Assembly: GCF_016464015.1 (NCBI RefSeq)
Contig: NZ_JACDXT010000018.1
Span: 1-55,413, forward strand
DNA: 55,413 nt
Source: Psychrobacter sp. bablab_jr014
GTDB taxonomy: Bacteria > Pseudomonadota > Gammaproteobacteria > Pseudomonadales > Moraxellaceae
Direction: 5' to 3'
Positions 45,505-55,275 of this stretch are shown one piece after another (the first letter of the stretch is position 1; each line of letters starts with the position of its first letter). The notes under the pieces were generated by a model. It saw only the letters and a program-made list of their open reading frames with translations. It did no database searches and was not told where the DNA came from. A program made the position numbers and the translations under genes.

Positions 45505-46122
45505 TTAAGACATCATGCTTTTATAGACAATCTTGCTGGCACTGGCAGCAAGGTCGTCATTTGCCAGCTCAAGTGGCAGCGCGTAAATATCGGCTTGTTT
45601 TTGCGCCAGTAACAAGCGTCCTGAATCGACTTCTTTTTGTAGCAGCTTTTGTAAGGTAATCAGATGCAGCTCGCCATGATAACGCTCATAGATGCCTTGT
45701 AAGGACAGTGGCGCGTTGGCATGAATGTCAGGAAATAAGCAATCAGCAGCTAAAATATACATCTCTTGCATTGCCTCTTCACTCACAATAACCGCATTGT
45801 CGATGCGCTCCTGCACAACGGTTGCCAAGCGTGATTTGTAAAGCAGCAACCAGCAAAACAGCAGTGTTTGCAGCACAAAGATAACCACATAATCCCAAAT
45901 ATCAATCATACCTCTAAACCAGCGATTGACCAGCATGAGCACAATAGCAACCAAGACATAACCAACCACGTGCCACAACAGCCACGTCATCACACTGTTG
46001 TTGCCAAACCAAAACAAATGGCGTTCTTTGAGTTTGATTAAGCGCTGACGCGAGCGCCACCAATAACGCTCGCGGCGTTTTAGCTGCTCATAAAACTCTG
46101 CGCGCTTATGGTCAAAAAACAT
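45505..46122 (-). CDS. Hypothetical membrane protein
   Basis: A 205-aa protein with a basic, aromatic N-terminal segment (RRERYWWRSRQRLIKLKERH). Two transmembrane helices follow (about residues 45-67 and 78-98), then a cytoplasmic domain of about 100 residues that includes a helix-rich GIYERYHGELHLITLQKLLQ. Not recognised. It is transcribed against glnD and dapC and interrupts the usual glnD-dapC adjacency. Confidence 0.7.
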   Translation of the reverse strand: MFFDHKRAEFYEQLKRRERYWWRSRQRLIKLKERHLFWFGNNSVMTWLLWHVVGYVLVAIVLMLVNRWFRGMIDIWDYVVIFVLQTLLFCWLLLYKSRLATVVQERIDNAVIVSEEAMQEMYILAADCLFPDIHANAPLSLQGIYERYHGELHLITLQKLLQKEVDSGRLLLAQKQADIYALPLELANDDLAASASKIVYKSMMS

Positions 46123-46427
46123 AAAATAGTCTATCCATCATTGTGTCGCTGATACACAATGATGCGTATCATTCGTAGCAAGGCAGTATTTTGGTGGTCT
46201 TAATAAAACTGTGAATGGCTTTTTATCATATTGTGAGCGCTTGAGCGACCAACTTTGTGAGGTAGTTTGGTATCTGCGCCCAAGCGACCGTGTGATAACG
46301 TATGATTGATGAGCAATAAGCTCAGGTATGAGAAGAAAAAGACAAAAAATAAGAGAAGTGCTACACTGCCTAATGCTTGCGCTTTTTGACCCTTTATCAT
46401 TATCCATCCATTATAGTTACCCTACTT
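46123..46427. other. Divergent intergenic region upstream of dapC
   Basis: 305 bases. Directly upstream of the minus-strand membrane protein is a 7-bp inverted repeat ATTGTGT / ACACAAT (46140-46160), followed by ATGAT / ATCAT (46159-46172), possibly operator sites. Frames on the minus strand here lack start signals. I see no RNA signature. Confidence 0.4.
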
Positions 46428-47642
46428 ATGAATCACAACTTAACCCATCTGCACCCTTATCCGTTTGCCAAAATGAATACGCTCTTGGCAGACAGCACGC
46501 CAGCCGCCGCCTACAGCGAAATCAAACTGGGTATTGGCGAACCAAAACACGCGCCACCTGCCTTTGTCATGGACGAATTACGCGAAAACTTGGACAAATT
46601 ATCCCATTATCCGACCACTTCAGGCACGTTTGCGCTGCGCCAAGCCATCGCACATTGGCTAGAGAAACGCTTTTTTTTGCAGCACGTCAATGCTGAGACC
46701 GAAGTGCTGCCTGTGATGGGCACGCGTGAGGCGATTTTTAGCTTTGTACAAGCGGCGGTGGATGCCAAGACAGACAGCGATGCGGCGCGACCTGTGGTGG
46801 TGATGCCCAATCCGTTTTATCAGATTTATGAAGGCGCAGCGATACTGGCGAATGCCGATTGTCATTTTGTGCCTTGCACAGCAGACAATGGCTATAAGGG
46901 CGACTACCGCGCGGTACCTGAGTCAGTATGGCAAGCGGCGCAAATGGTGTTTGTGTGTAGCCCAAACAATCCGACAGGCTCGGTGATGAGCATGGACGAT
47001 TGGGAAGATTTACTGCGCTTGTCGGACAAATACGACTTTATCATCGCCAGTGATGAGTGCTACAGCGAGCTGTATTTTGACCAAGCACCCATTGGTCTAT
47101 TGCAAGCATGCAGCGCCTTTGGTCGTGATGACTTTAAAAACTGCGTGGTCTTTCATTCCCTATCAAAGCGCTCAAACCTACCAGGGCTACGCTCAGGCTT
47201 TATCGCAGGCGATGCCACTCTATTAAAAGCCTATTTGCAGTACCGCACCTATCAAGGCTGCGCGATGCCAATTCCGCATCAGCTGGCGTCCATTAAGGCA
47301 TGGCAAGATGAAACCCATGTGGCGGACAACCGCAGCTTATACCGCCAAAAGTTTGCGCTGTGGATGCAGGAACTGGGTGAGCTGCTCGATTTGCGTATGC
47401 CTGAAGCGGGCTTTTATCTGTGGGTCAAAGCGCCCGCGCAGTTTAATCATGACGACGAAACCTTTGTCAAAGCCTTGTACGAGCAGGTGAATATCCATGC
47501 CTTGGCGGGTCGCTACCTGTCACGCGACGTCGATGGACACAATCCTGGTGCAGGCTATGTGCGTCTGGCACTGGTCGCAAGCGTTGAAGAAAACCTAGAA
47601 GCCATCGCGCGTATTCGTGCTCTACTGACTGACGCCGCATAG
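46428..47642 (+). CDS. dapC: Succinyldiaminopimelate transaminase
   Basis: PLP-dependent class I/II aminotransferase that converts N-succinyl-2-amino-6-ketopimelate to N-succinyl-LL-diaminopimelate in lysine and peptidoglycan synthesis. I chose ATG at 46428 (404 aa, MNHNLTHLHPYPFAK); the frame extends 17 codons upstream without support. Motifs: LGIGEPKHAPP, MPNPFYQIYEGAA, CSPNNPTGSVMS, ASDECYSELYF, and the PLP Lys in HSLSKRSNLPGLRSGF (near residue 249). DapC is favoured over other aminotransferases by family resemblance and by proximity to glnD and map. dapD is not in the window. Confidence 0.9.
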   Translation: MNHNLTHLHPYPFAKMNTLLADSTPAAAYSEIKLGIGEPKHAPPAFVMDELRENLDKLSHYPTTSGTFALRQAIAHWLEKRFFLQHVNAETEVLPVMGTREAIFSFVQAAVDAKTDSDAARPVVVMPNPFYQIYEGAAILANADCHFVPCTADNGYKGDYRAVPESVWQAAQMVFVCSPNNPTGSVMSMDDWEDLLRLSDKYDFIIASDECYSELYFDQAPIGLLQACSAFGRDDFKNCVVFHSLSKRSNLPGLRSGFIAGDATLLKAYLQYRTYQGCAMPIPHQLASIKAWQDETHVADNRSLYRQKFALWMQELGELLDLRMPEAGFYLWVKAPAQFNHDDETFVKALYEQVNIHALAGRYLSRDVDGHNPGAGYVRLALVASVEENLEAIARIRALLTDAA

Positions 47643-47727
47643 CGCCAGCACCACTTATACGAGCATGGCATTTTTTAGCGTGTCTTTGGCAGAGTAAACA
47701 CGGTCAAAGGCACTGTTGGAGTGTGCC

Positions 47728-49626
47728 ATGCCCTATTTAGACTTTCGCCAGCCGCCCTTTGATGTGCTTAGCCGCATTGAGCGCCAAAGCATCCGCAAAC
47801 ATGCCCAAGTTCGCTATCTAGCGGCAGATACCTGTCTGCCTGTAGACGACTACGGACACTTTTTTTTGGTATTAAAAGGGCGCATCGAGCAGCAGCGCGA
47901 GCAAGAATGCCTTGCCACCTATCTAGGCGCAAACCACTCCACTGAGGGCAATACTTACGATTGGTTTGACGCGCGGCGTGGTACTGAGGACGATGCCTAC
48001 TGCGCGAGCGAAGACACCTTATTATTACAAATCAAAGGCAGCGCCATCGACCGCTTAATGGCACAAAACCATCTGGTGCGTGCCATCTTGTCCGACAATC
48101 TCTCCGAGCGTTTGGGCGCACTAGCGCAGCGGCGCAGCTATCGCAAACCGCTATCCACAGGCGATAATGAACGCGCCCATGAGCTTGAGCTGCAACACAT
48201 CATGCTCCAGCCCATCGCCAGCATTGAGTTATTGCCTGTCCAAGAGTTGCCCGCTACTGCCAGCCTTAAAGATGGCGCAACAGCCATGACCCGCGCAGGC
48301 TTTAAGCACGTGCTCATCCAGCCGCCGACTGCCGATATATCGCACGTCACACCACTACGCGCGCAAGGCTTGGGCATTTTGACCGACACCGATATTTGCC
48401 GTGCGGTCAGTGAGGGGCAAAGCATGACGCAAACCCCGTGCTGGCAGTATGCGACCTTTGATTTGCGTACCATCAGCAGCACGCATGATTTGGGTGATGC
48501 GCTGCTGGCGATGACCCGCTACCGCGTACACCGTCTGCCTGTGACAGGTGATGATGGCAACGTCATCGGTATCTTAGGACAAAGCCAACTGCTGGCGCAC
48601 ATCAACCATCACTCGCAGCTGATTAGCATCGAGATTGAGCAGGCGCGTGACCTGCCCACGCTACATAAGGCGGTCGATGCCATCGGGCGCTATATCCGTA
48701 TGCAGCAGCAACAAGGCGTCAAAGTCGCCATCATCAGCCGCATGGTGCAGACGCTGAACGCGCACGTGTTTACCAAGCTGTGGCAGCTGATTGTACCGAG
48801 CGAGGTCTTTACGCGCAGCTGCGTGATTGTCATGGGGTCTGAGGGGCGCGGCGAACAGATTATGCGTACCGACCAAGACAACGCGCTGATTATCGAAGAC
48901 AGCTACACCCATCCTGAGCTTGCCCATTATTGCGAGCGCTTTAACCAGTCGCTCAGCACGCTCGGCTACCCGCTGTGCGATGGCAATATCATGATGCAAA
49001 ACCCCTTATGGCGGCAGTCTATCAGCGATTTTAAACAGCAAATCAGCACGTGGTTTTCAGGACGCGATGCGATGAGTGGCATCTATCTGTCCGCGCTATT
49101 AGACGCTGAATACGTGTGTGGCAACGAGGCATTATTAACCGAGCTACGAGGGCATCTGATACACGCGCACCGCCAAGCCGACCCGATGTTCGTACGCCAG
49201 TTTGCGCGGGCGGCATTACAGTTCGGCGAGATTCATGAATGGTGGCAAAAGTTTGCGCCGCTGCTTGGCAAAAGCAGCACCTCCGATATTGACCTAAAAA
49301 AAGCAGGCATCTTCCCGCTGGTGCATGGCATTCGCACGCTGGCGCTAGAGCATGACATTGTAGCGACGCCCAGCACCAAAGATCGCCTCAAAGCCTTGGT
49401 ACAACAGGGCGTACTAACCACTGAGCGCGCCGATACCTTGGGCGAAGTGCTTGAATTTTTTATGGGGCAGCGCCTTGCGGTCGCCCTATCCACCCAAGAC
49501 CGTCACGCACGCGAGGTCAACCCAAACACGCTATCGGCATTGGAGCGCGACGTGTTAAAAGAATGCCTGTCTGTGGTCAAAAGCTTTAAAGCCCAGCTGC
49601 GCCAGCGCTATCAGCTCGATATATGA
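47728..49626 (+). CDS. CBS / DUF294 nucleotidyltransferase-like signalling protein
   Basis: 632 aa from ATG 47728 (GGAG seven bases upstream). An N-terminal cyclic-nucleotide-binding-like region (about 15-125) is followed by paired CBS domains (about 150-300; LGILTDTDICRAVSEG and YRVHRLPVTGDDGNVIGIL). A DUF294 putative nucleotidyltransferase domain has GSEGRGEQIMRTDQDNALI (about 372-390), and a helical DUF294 C-terminal domain runs to the end. The family is cytoplasmic and predicted to transfer nucleotides to a protein or to signal energy state. It is followed 31 bp later by a DnaQ-like exonuclease gene, an arrangement also familiar from other Gammaproteobacteria. Confidence 0.88.
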   Translation: MPYLDFRQPPFDVLSRIERQSIRKHAQVRYLAADTCLPVDDYGHFFLVLKGRIEQQREQECLATYLGANHSTEGNTYDWFDARRGTEDDAYCASEDTLLLQIKGSAIDRLMAQNHLVRAILSDNLSERLGALAQRRSYRKPLSTGDNERAHELELQHIMLQPIASIELLPVQELPATASLKDGATAMTRAGFKHVLIQPPTADISHVTPLRAQGLGILTDTDICRAVSEGQSMTQTPCWQYATFDLRTISSTHDLGDALLAMTRYRVHRLPVTGDDGNVIGILGQSQLLAHINHHSQLISIEIEQARDLPTLHKAVDAIGRYIRMQQQQGVKVAIISRMVQTLNAHVFTKLWQLIVPSEVFTRSCVIVMGSEGRGEQIMRTDQDNALIIEDSYTHPELAHYCERFNQSLSTLGYPLCDGNIMMQNPLWRQSISDFKQQISTWFSGRDAMSGIYLSALLDAEYVCGNEALLTELRGHLIHAHRQADPMFVRQFARAALQFGEIHEWWQKFAPLLGKSSTSDIDLKKAGIFPLVHGIRTLALEHDIVATPSTKDRLKALVQQGVLTTERADTLGEVLEFFMGQRLAVALSTQDRHAREVNPNTLSALERDVLKECLSVVKSFKAQLRQRYQLDI

Positions 49627-49657
49627 ATCAAACCAGCAGACACGATAAGGAGCAGCC

Positions 49658-50275
49658 ATGTCTATGATGCAGCGGCTCAAGCGGCAATGGCAACGGCGAC
49701 AGCTGACGCGTGATGGGCTGGAATATCTGTTTGCGCCGCCGAGTGCTGGCGAATGGGTAGCGATTGACTGCGAGATGAGCGGACTCAATCCCAAGCGCCA
49801 CCACCTCTTATCCATCGCCGCCATCCATATCAACCACAACCATATCGATACAGGCAACGGGCTGCATCTGATATGTAAGCCGCCCGTACCGCCCACCTCA
49901 GACAGCATCGTCATTCATGGACTACGCGGCGTCGATGTCGCGCTTGGCATGGATTACGCTGCCATGCTGGCGCTGTTGCTGCCCTTTATTGGCAATCGCC
50001 CTATCGTCGGTTTTTGTCCCCTGCTCGACATGGCGTTTTTAAATCCTTTGGTAAAAGAGTATATGGGTACGCCACTGCCTAACGAGGTGATAGACATCCG
50101 CGCGCTGTACAGTCGGCGTACGGGCAATCGCACCGAGGGGATTTTAAGCCCCGACCAGCACCTATCGGCTATCTTGGCGCATTTTGACATTCCCTATGTC
50201 GAGACGCACAATGCCTTTGACGATGCGCTGATGACGGCGATGGCGTTTTTACATTTAAAGCGAGTGCGCGGGTAA
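49658..50275 (+). CDS. DnaQ-like 3'-5' exonuclease (DEDDh family)
   Basis: A 205-aa protein with Exo I motif WVAIDCEMSGLNP (about 33-45), an Exo II-region aspartate in FCPLLDMAFLN, and Exo III with His and Asp in THNAFDDALMTAMAF (about 186-200). AAGGAG lies seven bases before the ATG. It is much shorter than replicative DnaQ plus tail and lacks a polymerase-binding segment, so it is more likely an accessory nuclease. Co-transcribed with the upstream CBS/DUF294 gene (31-bp gap). Confidence 0.88.
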   Translation: MSMMQRLKRQWQRRQLTRDGLEYLFAPPSAGEWVAIDCEMSGLNPKRHHLLSIAAIHINHNHIDTGNGLHLICKPPVPPTSDSIVIHGLRGVDVALGMDYAAMLALLLPFIGNRPIVGFCPLLDMAFLNPLVKEYMGTPLPNEVIDIRALYSRRTGNRTEGILSPDQHLSAILAHFDIPYVETHNAFDDALMTAMAFLHLKRVRG

Positions 50276-50451
50276 GGATTTTTAGGATAAGTGTTGGAGA
50301 TGGGGTCTTTGTATGTTTTTTGCTTTTTATCTGCCCACATCACTAAAAACATCTCAGCCATTTAGACTTTATATACGCATCTCCTCTTTTCTTATCCCGC
50401 CAATGTGCTACTCTGCTTCGCGACTTATGCAGTGAATCTAGTGAGTATGTT

Positions 50452-52329
50452 ATGCGGTTGTTGTACAAGTGGGGTGTTGCCATCCCTTTGGGTGTCAGTT
50501 TGTGCGTGTGTCAGACAGCGGCGGCAGCGCCTTTGCCCGCGCCGTTATCTGAGTTGTCGCAGGCGTTAGAGGCGGCCCATCTGAGTCCTGACGATATCAG
50601 CATTGTGGTGATGCCTGTAGGCAACAACAGCGCATCAAGGCTGCCTGAAGTGGTGACGGTGACCGATAAGCCACTAGCAGAGAGTGACCATACAGACACG
50701 ACTCAACAGGCAAGCAAAGACACGCCCGCAACCAACAAAAGCGCCACCAAAGCAGACAACCAAGCCAGCGCGGAGCCTATCACGCTGCCTGATGGCGTGA
50801 GCATCAATACCACCCGCACCGTGCGCAAAGCCGACATCCGCGAGCACGAACGACGCATCCACCGTCAGACCGATGACCCCTACACCTATCAGAGCCTTGA
50901 GAGTATCGCGCCGCCATTACCGCAGCCTGATATTGGGCGCACTTCCTTGCCTACCGAGACGCCTCTTGATTTGAGCACGCCATCAGCATTGGTACTGCAC
51001 AATGCCGACATACCGCGCACACCTGCCAGCACGATGAAGCTGGTGCCCACTTTTGTTGCTCTTGACAGCTTGGGCAGTGATTTTGTGTGGCAGACGCGCG
51101 TCTATCATACAGGCGTGCAGGTTGGTGATACCTTGATTGGTGATTTAATCATTCAAGGCAGCGGCGACCCAAAGATGACGCATGAGCGCGTCGCCCAACT
51201 GTTACGCGGGGTGCAGCAGCGCGGCATTCGTCATATCCATGGCAATATCGTGTTGGACAGCAGTGTGTTTGAGGCGGTGAGTAAAGACGCTGCGGATTTT
51301 GATAACTCGCCTTTGCGCCCTTATAACGCCAGTCCTGATGGACTGCTCGTTAACTTTAACAGCATGGCGATTCACAGCTGGCCAAAAGAAGATAAGACGG
51401 CGGAGTTAACTTACGAGCCGCGCCTTGCTGATTACCATTTACCCAGCAGCATTCCCATGCGTGATGCCGTATGTAGCTCGGTGCGCTACAGCTTAGAGCC
51501 TGAATGGCAAGTAAATAAATTAACGCTGCATACTGCCTTGCCCGACGGTTGCGGCGAGCATATTTTTTATGTGGCGTACCCTGATGCTAAGGATTTTGCG
51601 GCGCGTGTGGTCGCGGAGAAGTGGCAAGCGCTGGGCAATGATTTGACAGGTAAAGTGCTTGCCCAAGAGCAGCCGTATCAACGTCCAAAAGGCAGCCACA
51701 CGCTAGCCGACATTGCGCCCTCGGTATTGCCCATCGTCAGTTATCCGTCTTTACCACTGGCGACGCAGATTTTTGATATCAATCATTTTTCTAACAATGT
51801 GATGGCAGAGCAAGTAGCGCTGTCTATTGGCGCGTACAGTCTGCCTGATACTACGCGGCATCAGGGTACAAGCCTTTACCAGAAGGATGACCCAACCAGC
51901 ACGTATCCCATTGCGCTGGGCGACATCCAGGGCTGGTGGCGCACGCATTTGAGCACGCCGCCGCCTTATCTGACCAATGGCTCAGGGCTGTGCCGCGAGT
52001 GTACAATTAGTGCGGCGAATTTAAGTGAGCTGCTCGGCTATGCCTATCACCATCCTCAATTTGCTACCTATGTGGACTCGCTAGGCATCGCAGGCGTCAG
52101 TGGTACGATTGTGGCGCATAGTGAGCGCTTGCCTAATTCTGCGGCGATTGGGCGCGCGTGGATAAAAACAGGCACGCTGAACAATGTGACCTCGATGGCA
52201 GGCTATGTGCAAGGACAATCGGGACAAGCCTACACCGTAGTTGGCATCATCAATACCGAGCACGCGCTAAACACGTACGGCGCGCGCGTGGTGCTTGATA
52301 AGCTGCTAGACTGGACAGCCCAGCAGTAG
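50452..52329 (+). CDS. dacB: D-Ala-D-Ala carboxypeptidase / endopeptidase, PBP4 type
   Basis: Periplasmic class C penicillin-binding protein (peptidase S13) that trims and cleaves peptidoglycan cross-links. It is 625 aa, longer than E. coli DacB (477) because a low-complexity Ser/Thr/Ala/Lys segment (about 65-125) lies between the signal peptide and the enzyme. Catalytic triad motifs: S193-T-M-K196 in PASTMKLVPTFVALD, SNN at S447 (HFSNNVMAEQ) and KTG near 572 (WIKTGTLNNV). The N-terminal signal ends near AAA-AP. Confidence 0.93.
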   Translation: MRLLYKWGVAIPLGVSLCVCQTAAAAPLPAPLSELSQALEAAHLSPDDISIVVMPVGNNSASRLPEVVTVTDKPLAESDHTDTTQQASKDTPATNKSATKADNQASAEPITLPDGVSINTTRTVRKADIREHERRIHRQTDDPYTYQSLESIAPPLPQPDIGRTSLPTETPLDLSTPSALVLHNADIPRTPASTMKLVPTFVALDSLGSDFVWQTRVYHTGVQVGDTLIGDLIIQGSGDPKMTHERVAQLLRGVQQRGIRHIHGNIVLDSSVFEAVSKDAADFDNSPLRPYNASPDGLLVNFNSMAIHSWPKEDKTAELTYEPRLADYHLPSSIPMRDAVCSSVRYSLEPEWQVNKLTLHTALPDGCGEHIFYVAYPDAKDFAARVVAEKWQALGNDLTGKVLAQEQPYQRPKGSHTLADIAPSVLPIVSYPSLPLATQIFDINHFSNNVMAEQVALSIGAYSLPDTTRHQGTSLYQKDDPTSTYPIALGDIQGWWRTHLSTPPPYLTNGSGLCRECTISAANLSELLGYAYHHPQFATYVDSLGIAGVSGTIVAHSERLPNSAAIGRAWIKTGTLNNVTSMAGYVQGQSGQAYTVVGIINTEHALNTYGARVVLDKLLDWTAQQ

Positions 52330-52371
52330 TTTTTAGTCGTTATCTTTAGCAATCATTTTTAGTCGTTATCT
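52330..52371. repeat. Short tandem direct repeat after dacB
   Basis: TTTTTAGTCGTTATCT occurs twice (52330-52345 and 52356-52371) with a 26-base period, followed by a partial TTTTAGTCAC. It is confined to the dacB-downstream gap. Confidence 0.7.
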
Positions 52372-52416
52372 CCAGAAATAATTTCTAGCCACCAGTTTTA
52401 GTCACAAGGTTTTGTT

Positions 52417-52893
52417 ATGCCTCATATACCGCCCACCGCTGCGCCAACTTTGCCCGCGCCCAATTTGCGCTATTACGTTGGCATTTTTAGTATCGGCTAT
52501 ATTCTTGTCAGCACCTTGTGTATGCTGCTCCAGCGCTATTTGCCCATCAGCACTTATATGGTGACGCTACTGACCATCGGTATTGCCGCCTATATCACGG
52601 TGCGCAAGTTTGTCCGTCACCAGCAGCGGGCGCTGATGCGTATCGAGGTTTTACGTTTGACTTTGGGGGCGGTTGTCGCGGTGTGGATACTGAGTGCGCT
52701 GTATTTTTTGAGCTTGTGGTTTTTGGTGTTCGATGCGATCAGCCGCGAGGTGTTGCAAGAAGCCTTTGCCGCACGTCCATGGGCGCTATTGCAAGGGCTG
52801 CTGCTTATGATTGGTATGTGTACGTTGATGACGTGGCTGGGGTTGGTCAGTTTTAGCCGTCTGCTTGCGCCCGCAGGCCACAAAAAGCTTTAG
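52417..52893 (+). CDS. Four-helix membrane protein, possibly ABZJ_00895 family
   Basis: A 158-aa protein with four predicted transmembrane helices (about residues 18-38, 45-62, 82-108, 122-148), joined by a basic loop (VRKFVRHQQRALMRIE). The layout recalls small Acinetobacter/Psychrobacter membrane proteins grouped as ABZJ_00895, but I am not certain. AAGG lies eight bases before the ATG. Function unknown. Confidence 0.7.
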   Translation: MPHIPPTAAPTLPAPNLRYYVGIFSIGYILVSTLCMLLQRYLPISTYMVTLLTIGIAAYITVRKFVRHQQRALMRIEVLRLTLGAVVAVWILSALYFLSLWFLVFDAISREVLQEAFAARPWALLQGLLLMIGMCTLMTWLGLVSFSRLLAPAGHKKL

Positions 52894-53038
52894 TTTGCGC
52901 CCCTTTACGTAGCGATTGTTAATAACTTGGTTATCAATGTGCAATCTGTCTTGTGCTTTATGGCTCATGGCTTTTATAGTAATTACCAAAGACTAATAAA
53001 AACCATAATCGCGACAATAGGATAAAGGGAAACACACT

Positions 53039-53587
53039 ATGGACATGCTGATATTTGATGATTTAGAAAAGCTGGGGCGCATCGTTTTAACTACAGTCAT
53101 GGTCTATGTGATGATTGTCTTGGCGACCAAAGTTGCAGGCAAGCGCTCGACCTCGCAGTTGAATAACTTTGACTGGATTATGACGGTCATGATTGGCTCG
53201 CTCGGCGCCAGTACCATTTTGCTAAAAAATATTCCTTTGATTGAGGGCAGCTCAGCCATCTTAACCTTATATGTATTGCAGTTTTTAGTGACGAAATATG
53301 CGTCTATCTCGCCGCAATTTAGCGATGCTATTTTGTCCGACCCACGTATCGTGTTTTATCAAGGGCAGTTCTTACCTGATGCCATGCGCGAGGAGCGCCT
53401 GACCCGTCAGGAGCTTGAGTCTGCAATGCGGGCAGCTGAGGTGAATGACGCCGCTGATGTTGAAGCCATTATTTTTGAATCCAATGCCCAGCTTACAGTC
53501 ATTAAAAAACCGCCAAAAAACTATGATAATGTCCGTGATGATGGCATTTCGCAAACCATCGTCGCTGCGATGCGTGACAATACTTAA
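53039..53587 (+). CDS. DUF421 family membrane protein (YetF-like)
   Basis: A 182-aa protein with two to three N-terminal transmembrane helices (about 15-85) and a cytoplasmic domain (about 90-180). The domain carries the family features KRSTSQLNNFDWIMTVMIGS and RQELESAMRAAEVNDAADVE followed by AIIFESNAQLTVIKK. A GGGAAA sequence precedes the ATG. Function of DUF421 proteins is unsettled. Confidence 0.85.
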   Translation: MDMLIFDDLEKLGRIVLTTVMVYVMIVLATKVAGKRSTSQLNNFDWIMTVMIGSLGASTILLKNIPLIEGSSAILTLYVLQFLVTKYASISPQFSDAILSDPRIVFYQGQFLPDAMREERLTRQELESAMRAAEVNDAADVEAIIFESNAQLTVIKKPPKNYDNVRDDGISQTIVAAMRDNT

Positions 53588-53684
53588 TATCGACAATGGG
53601 CGCGAATCTGCATAAAATGGGCGCGCATTAGGCCAGCTTTACGCGCCGTTTTATCCCTTTGTTAGCAATAGTAGGAAACCCTTT

Positions 53685-54173
53685 ATGAAAGCACGGCTAC
53701 TGACCGTCGGTACCAAAATGCCCAGCTGGGTACAGACAGGATTTAATGAGTATTATAAGCGCATTCAGCCGATGCTCAGTACCGAGCTGGTCGAATTGCC
53801 TGCGGCAAAACGCGCTAAAAATCCGTCTGATGCCAATCTGGCGCAGTACCGTGAACAAGAAGGACAGGCGATTTTAGGTGCGCACCAAAGCGCCGCCCGT
53901 GAGCAGTTGTGGGTACTCGATGTCAAAGGCAAGATGCTCTCAACCGAGCGTCTGGCGGATAAGCTGTCAGACGCGATGCAACAAGGTGATGATATTGCTC
54001 TCGTCATCGGTGGCGCAGATGGCGTATCGCCTGACGTGCTCGCAAAAGCCGATATGAAATGGTCATTGTCTGAGCTGACCTTGCCGCATCCGCTGGTACG
54101 TGTGGTACTGATGGAGCAGCTGTACCGCGCCATGAGCATCAACCACAACCACCCCTACCACCGTGGTAATTGA
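53685..54173 (+). CDS. rlmH: 23S rRNA pseudouridine-1915 N3-methyltransferase
   Basis: SPOUT-class methyltransferase acting on assembled 70S ribosomes at helix 69. The 162-aa length is close to E. coli RlmH (155). Motifs include WVLDVKGKMLSTERLAD, IALVIGGADGVSPDVL (SAM-binding knot loop) and the C-terminal LPHPLVRVVLMEQLYRAMSI and NHNHPYHRGN. AGGAAACC precedes the ATG by eight bases. The usual partner rsfS is not adjacent here. A terminator follows. Confidence 0.97.
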   Translation: MKARLLTVGTKMPSWVQTGFNEYYKRIQPMLSTELVELPAAKRAKNPSDANLAQYREQEGQAILGAHQSAAREQLWVLDVKGKMLSTERLADKLSDAMQQGDDIALVIGGADGVSPDVLAKADMKWSLSELTLPHPLVRVVLMEQLYRAMSINHNHPYHRGN

Positions 54174-54222
54174 TACCTGCCGTCACTGAATAGTGGCTAT
54201 AAACAGCAATGCATAAACCTTC

Positions 54223-54253
54223 AAAAAGCGGTCATATCATTGGCCGCTTTTTT
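54223..54253 (+). terminator. Intrinsic terminator of rlmH
   Basis: AAAAGCGGTC / GGCCGCTTTT (one T-G) around an 8-base loop, ending in a T run, about 50 bases after the rlmH stop. Confidence 0.85.
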
Positions 54254-54358
54254 ATGAAAACCTTTTATCAAGACAAGACAAAACTGTACGTACGACACCG
54301 CAGCCCTTGGTTGAAAAACCCTGCCACGCCCTAATAAAAAGGGCATGATTGATTCTTA

Positions 54359-54367
54359 TGGTATACT
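54359..54367 (+). promoter_or_regulatory. Extended -10 promoter, possibly leaderless transcript
   Basis: TGGTATACT: a TATACT -10 with TG extension. It lies inside the first codons of the open frame starting at 54345. Transcription should begin near 54374, at or next to ATG 54375, which would make the dioxygenase message leaderless or nearly so. Confidence 0.5.
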
Positions 54368-54374
54368 CGCCGCT

Positions 54375-55211
54375 ATGTCCGAAACCCAGCCACGCACGAC
54401 CGATAATATCCGCCGCGCTGCCGACTTATTTGATGCGCCAAGCACCGCGCCGAGCGTCTTGCCTGCGCTGTTTATATCGCATGGCGCGCCCACACTTGCG
54501 CTCGAGCAGTCCGCGACCACCCATGCCCTCGCGCGCATCGGGCAAAACCTACCCAAGCCGCGTGCTATCGTCATTATGTCCGCACATTGGCTGTCGACCA
54601 AACTTGAGATTAGCAGCAACCCAAAGCCTAAGACATGGCACGACTTTGCAGGTTTTCCGCCCGAACTGCACAAGATTGAGTATCCTATCAGCGGTCATCC
54701 TGAGCTGGCCGAACACATTGCGGCCGCATTAGAGACGCGCGGTATCCGTTGCCGCGTTAACCCACTACGCGCCACCGACCATGGCGTTTGGGCGCCGCTA
54801 CTACACATGTACCCTAACGCTGATGTGCCCATCGTTCAGCTGTCATTGCCCAAGCATTATGACAGTGTCGCGTGCTACCAGCTCGGCGCAAGTTTGGCTG
54901 CCTTACGTGACGAGCAGATTTTAATTGTCGGTTCAGGCAGTATCACGCACAACCTGCGCGCCCTACGCTGGGACGCTGAGAGTGTGGACGCGCACGCCAA
55001 AGACTTTAAGCATTGGCTACTCGCGCAAATGAAGTCAGATATTCCTGCCGCGCTAGACTGGCAGCAATACCCCAAATACCGCGACATTCACCCCAGTGAT
55101 GAGCATCTGTTGCCGCTGTTTTTTGCGCTGGGTGCAGGTCAACGCGTCTCTGTGGTACACGAGGCGATGAGCCATCATAGCCTCGGCATGGACATTTATC
55201 GCTTTGACTAA
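54375..55211 (+). CDS. DODA-type extradiol dioxygenase (YgiD-like), paralogue 2
   Basis: 278 aa from ATG 54375; the frame extends ten codons to 54345, but a promoter -10 overlaps that part. Metal-site and family motifs: LPALFISHGAPTLALE (His ligand), RAIVIMSAHW, RATDHGVWAPLLHMYP, QILIVGSGSITHNLR and the C-terminal HPSDEHLLPLFFALGAG. It belongs to the same family as 10050-10868, and the two are clearly distinct in sequence. No regulator or DoxX is adjacent here. Substrate unknown. Its N-terminus has an extra ~40-residue segment before the first motif. Confidence 0.88.
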   Translation: MSETQPRTTDNIRRAADLFDAPSTAPSVLPALFISHGAPTLALEQSATTHALARIGQNLPKPRAIVIMSAHWLSTKLEISSNPKPKTWHDFAGFPPELHKIEYPISGHPELAEHIAAALETRGIRCRVNPLRATDHGVWAPLLHMYPNADVPIVQLSLPKHYDSVACYQLGASLAALRDEQILIVGSGSITHNLRALRWDAESVDAHAKDFKHWLLAQMKSDIPAALDWQQYPKYRDIHPSDEHLLPLFFALGAGQRVSVVHEAMSHHSLGMDIYRFD

Positions 55212-55275
55212 GGCCTTGAGTGGTCGCAGATGAACACATAAAACCATTTGACAGCCTGAACATAGCCAAACGTAT

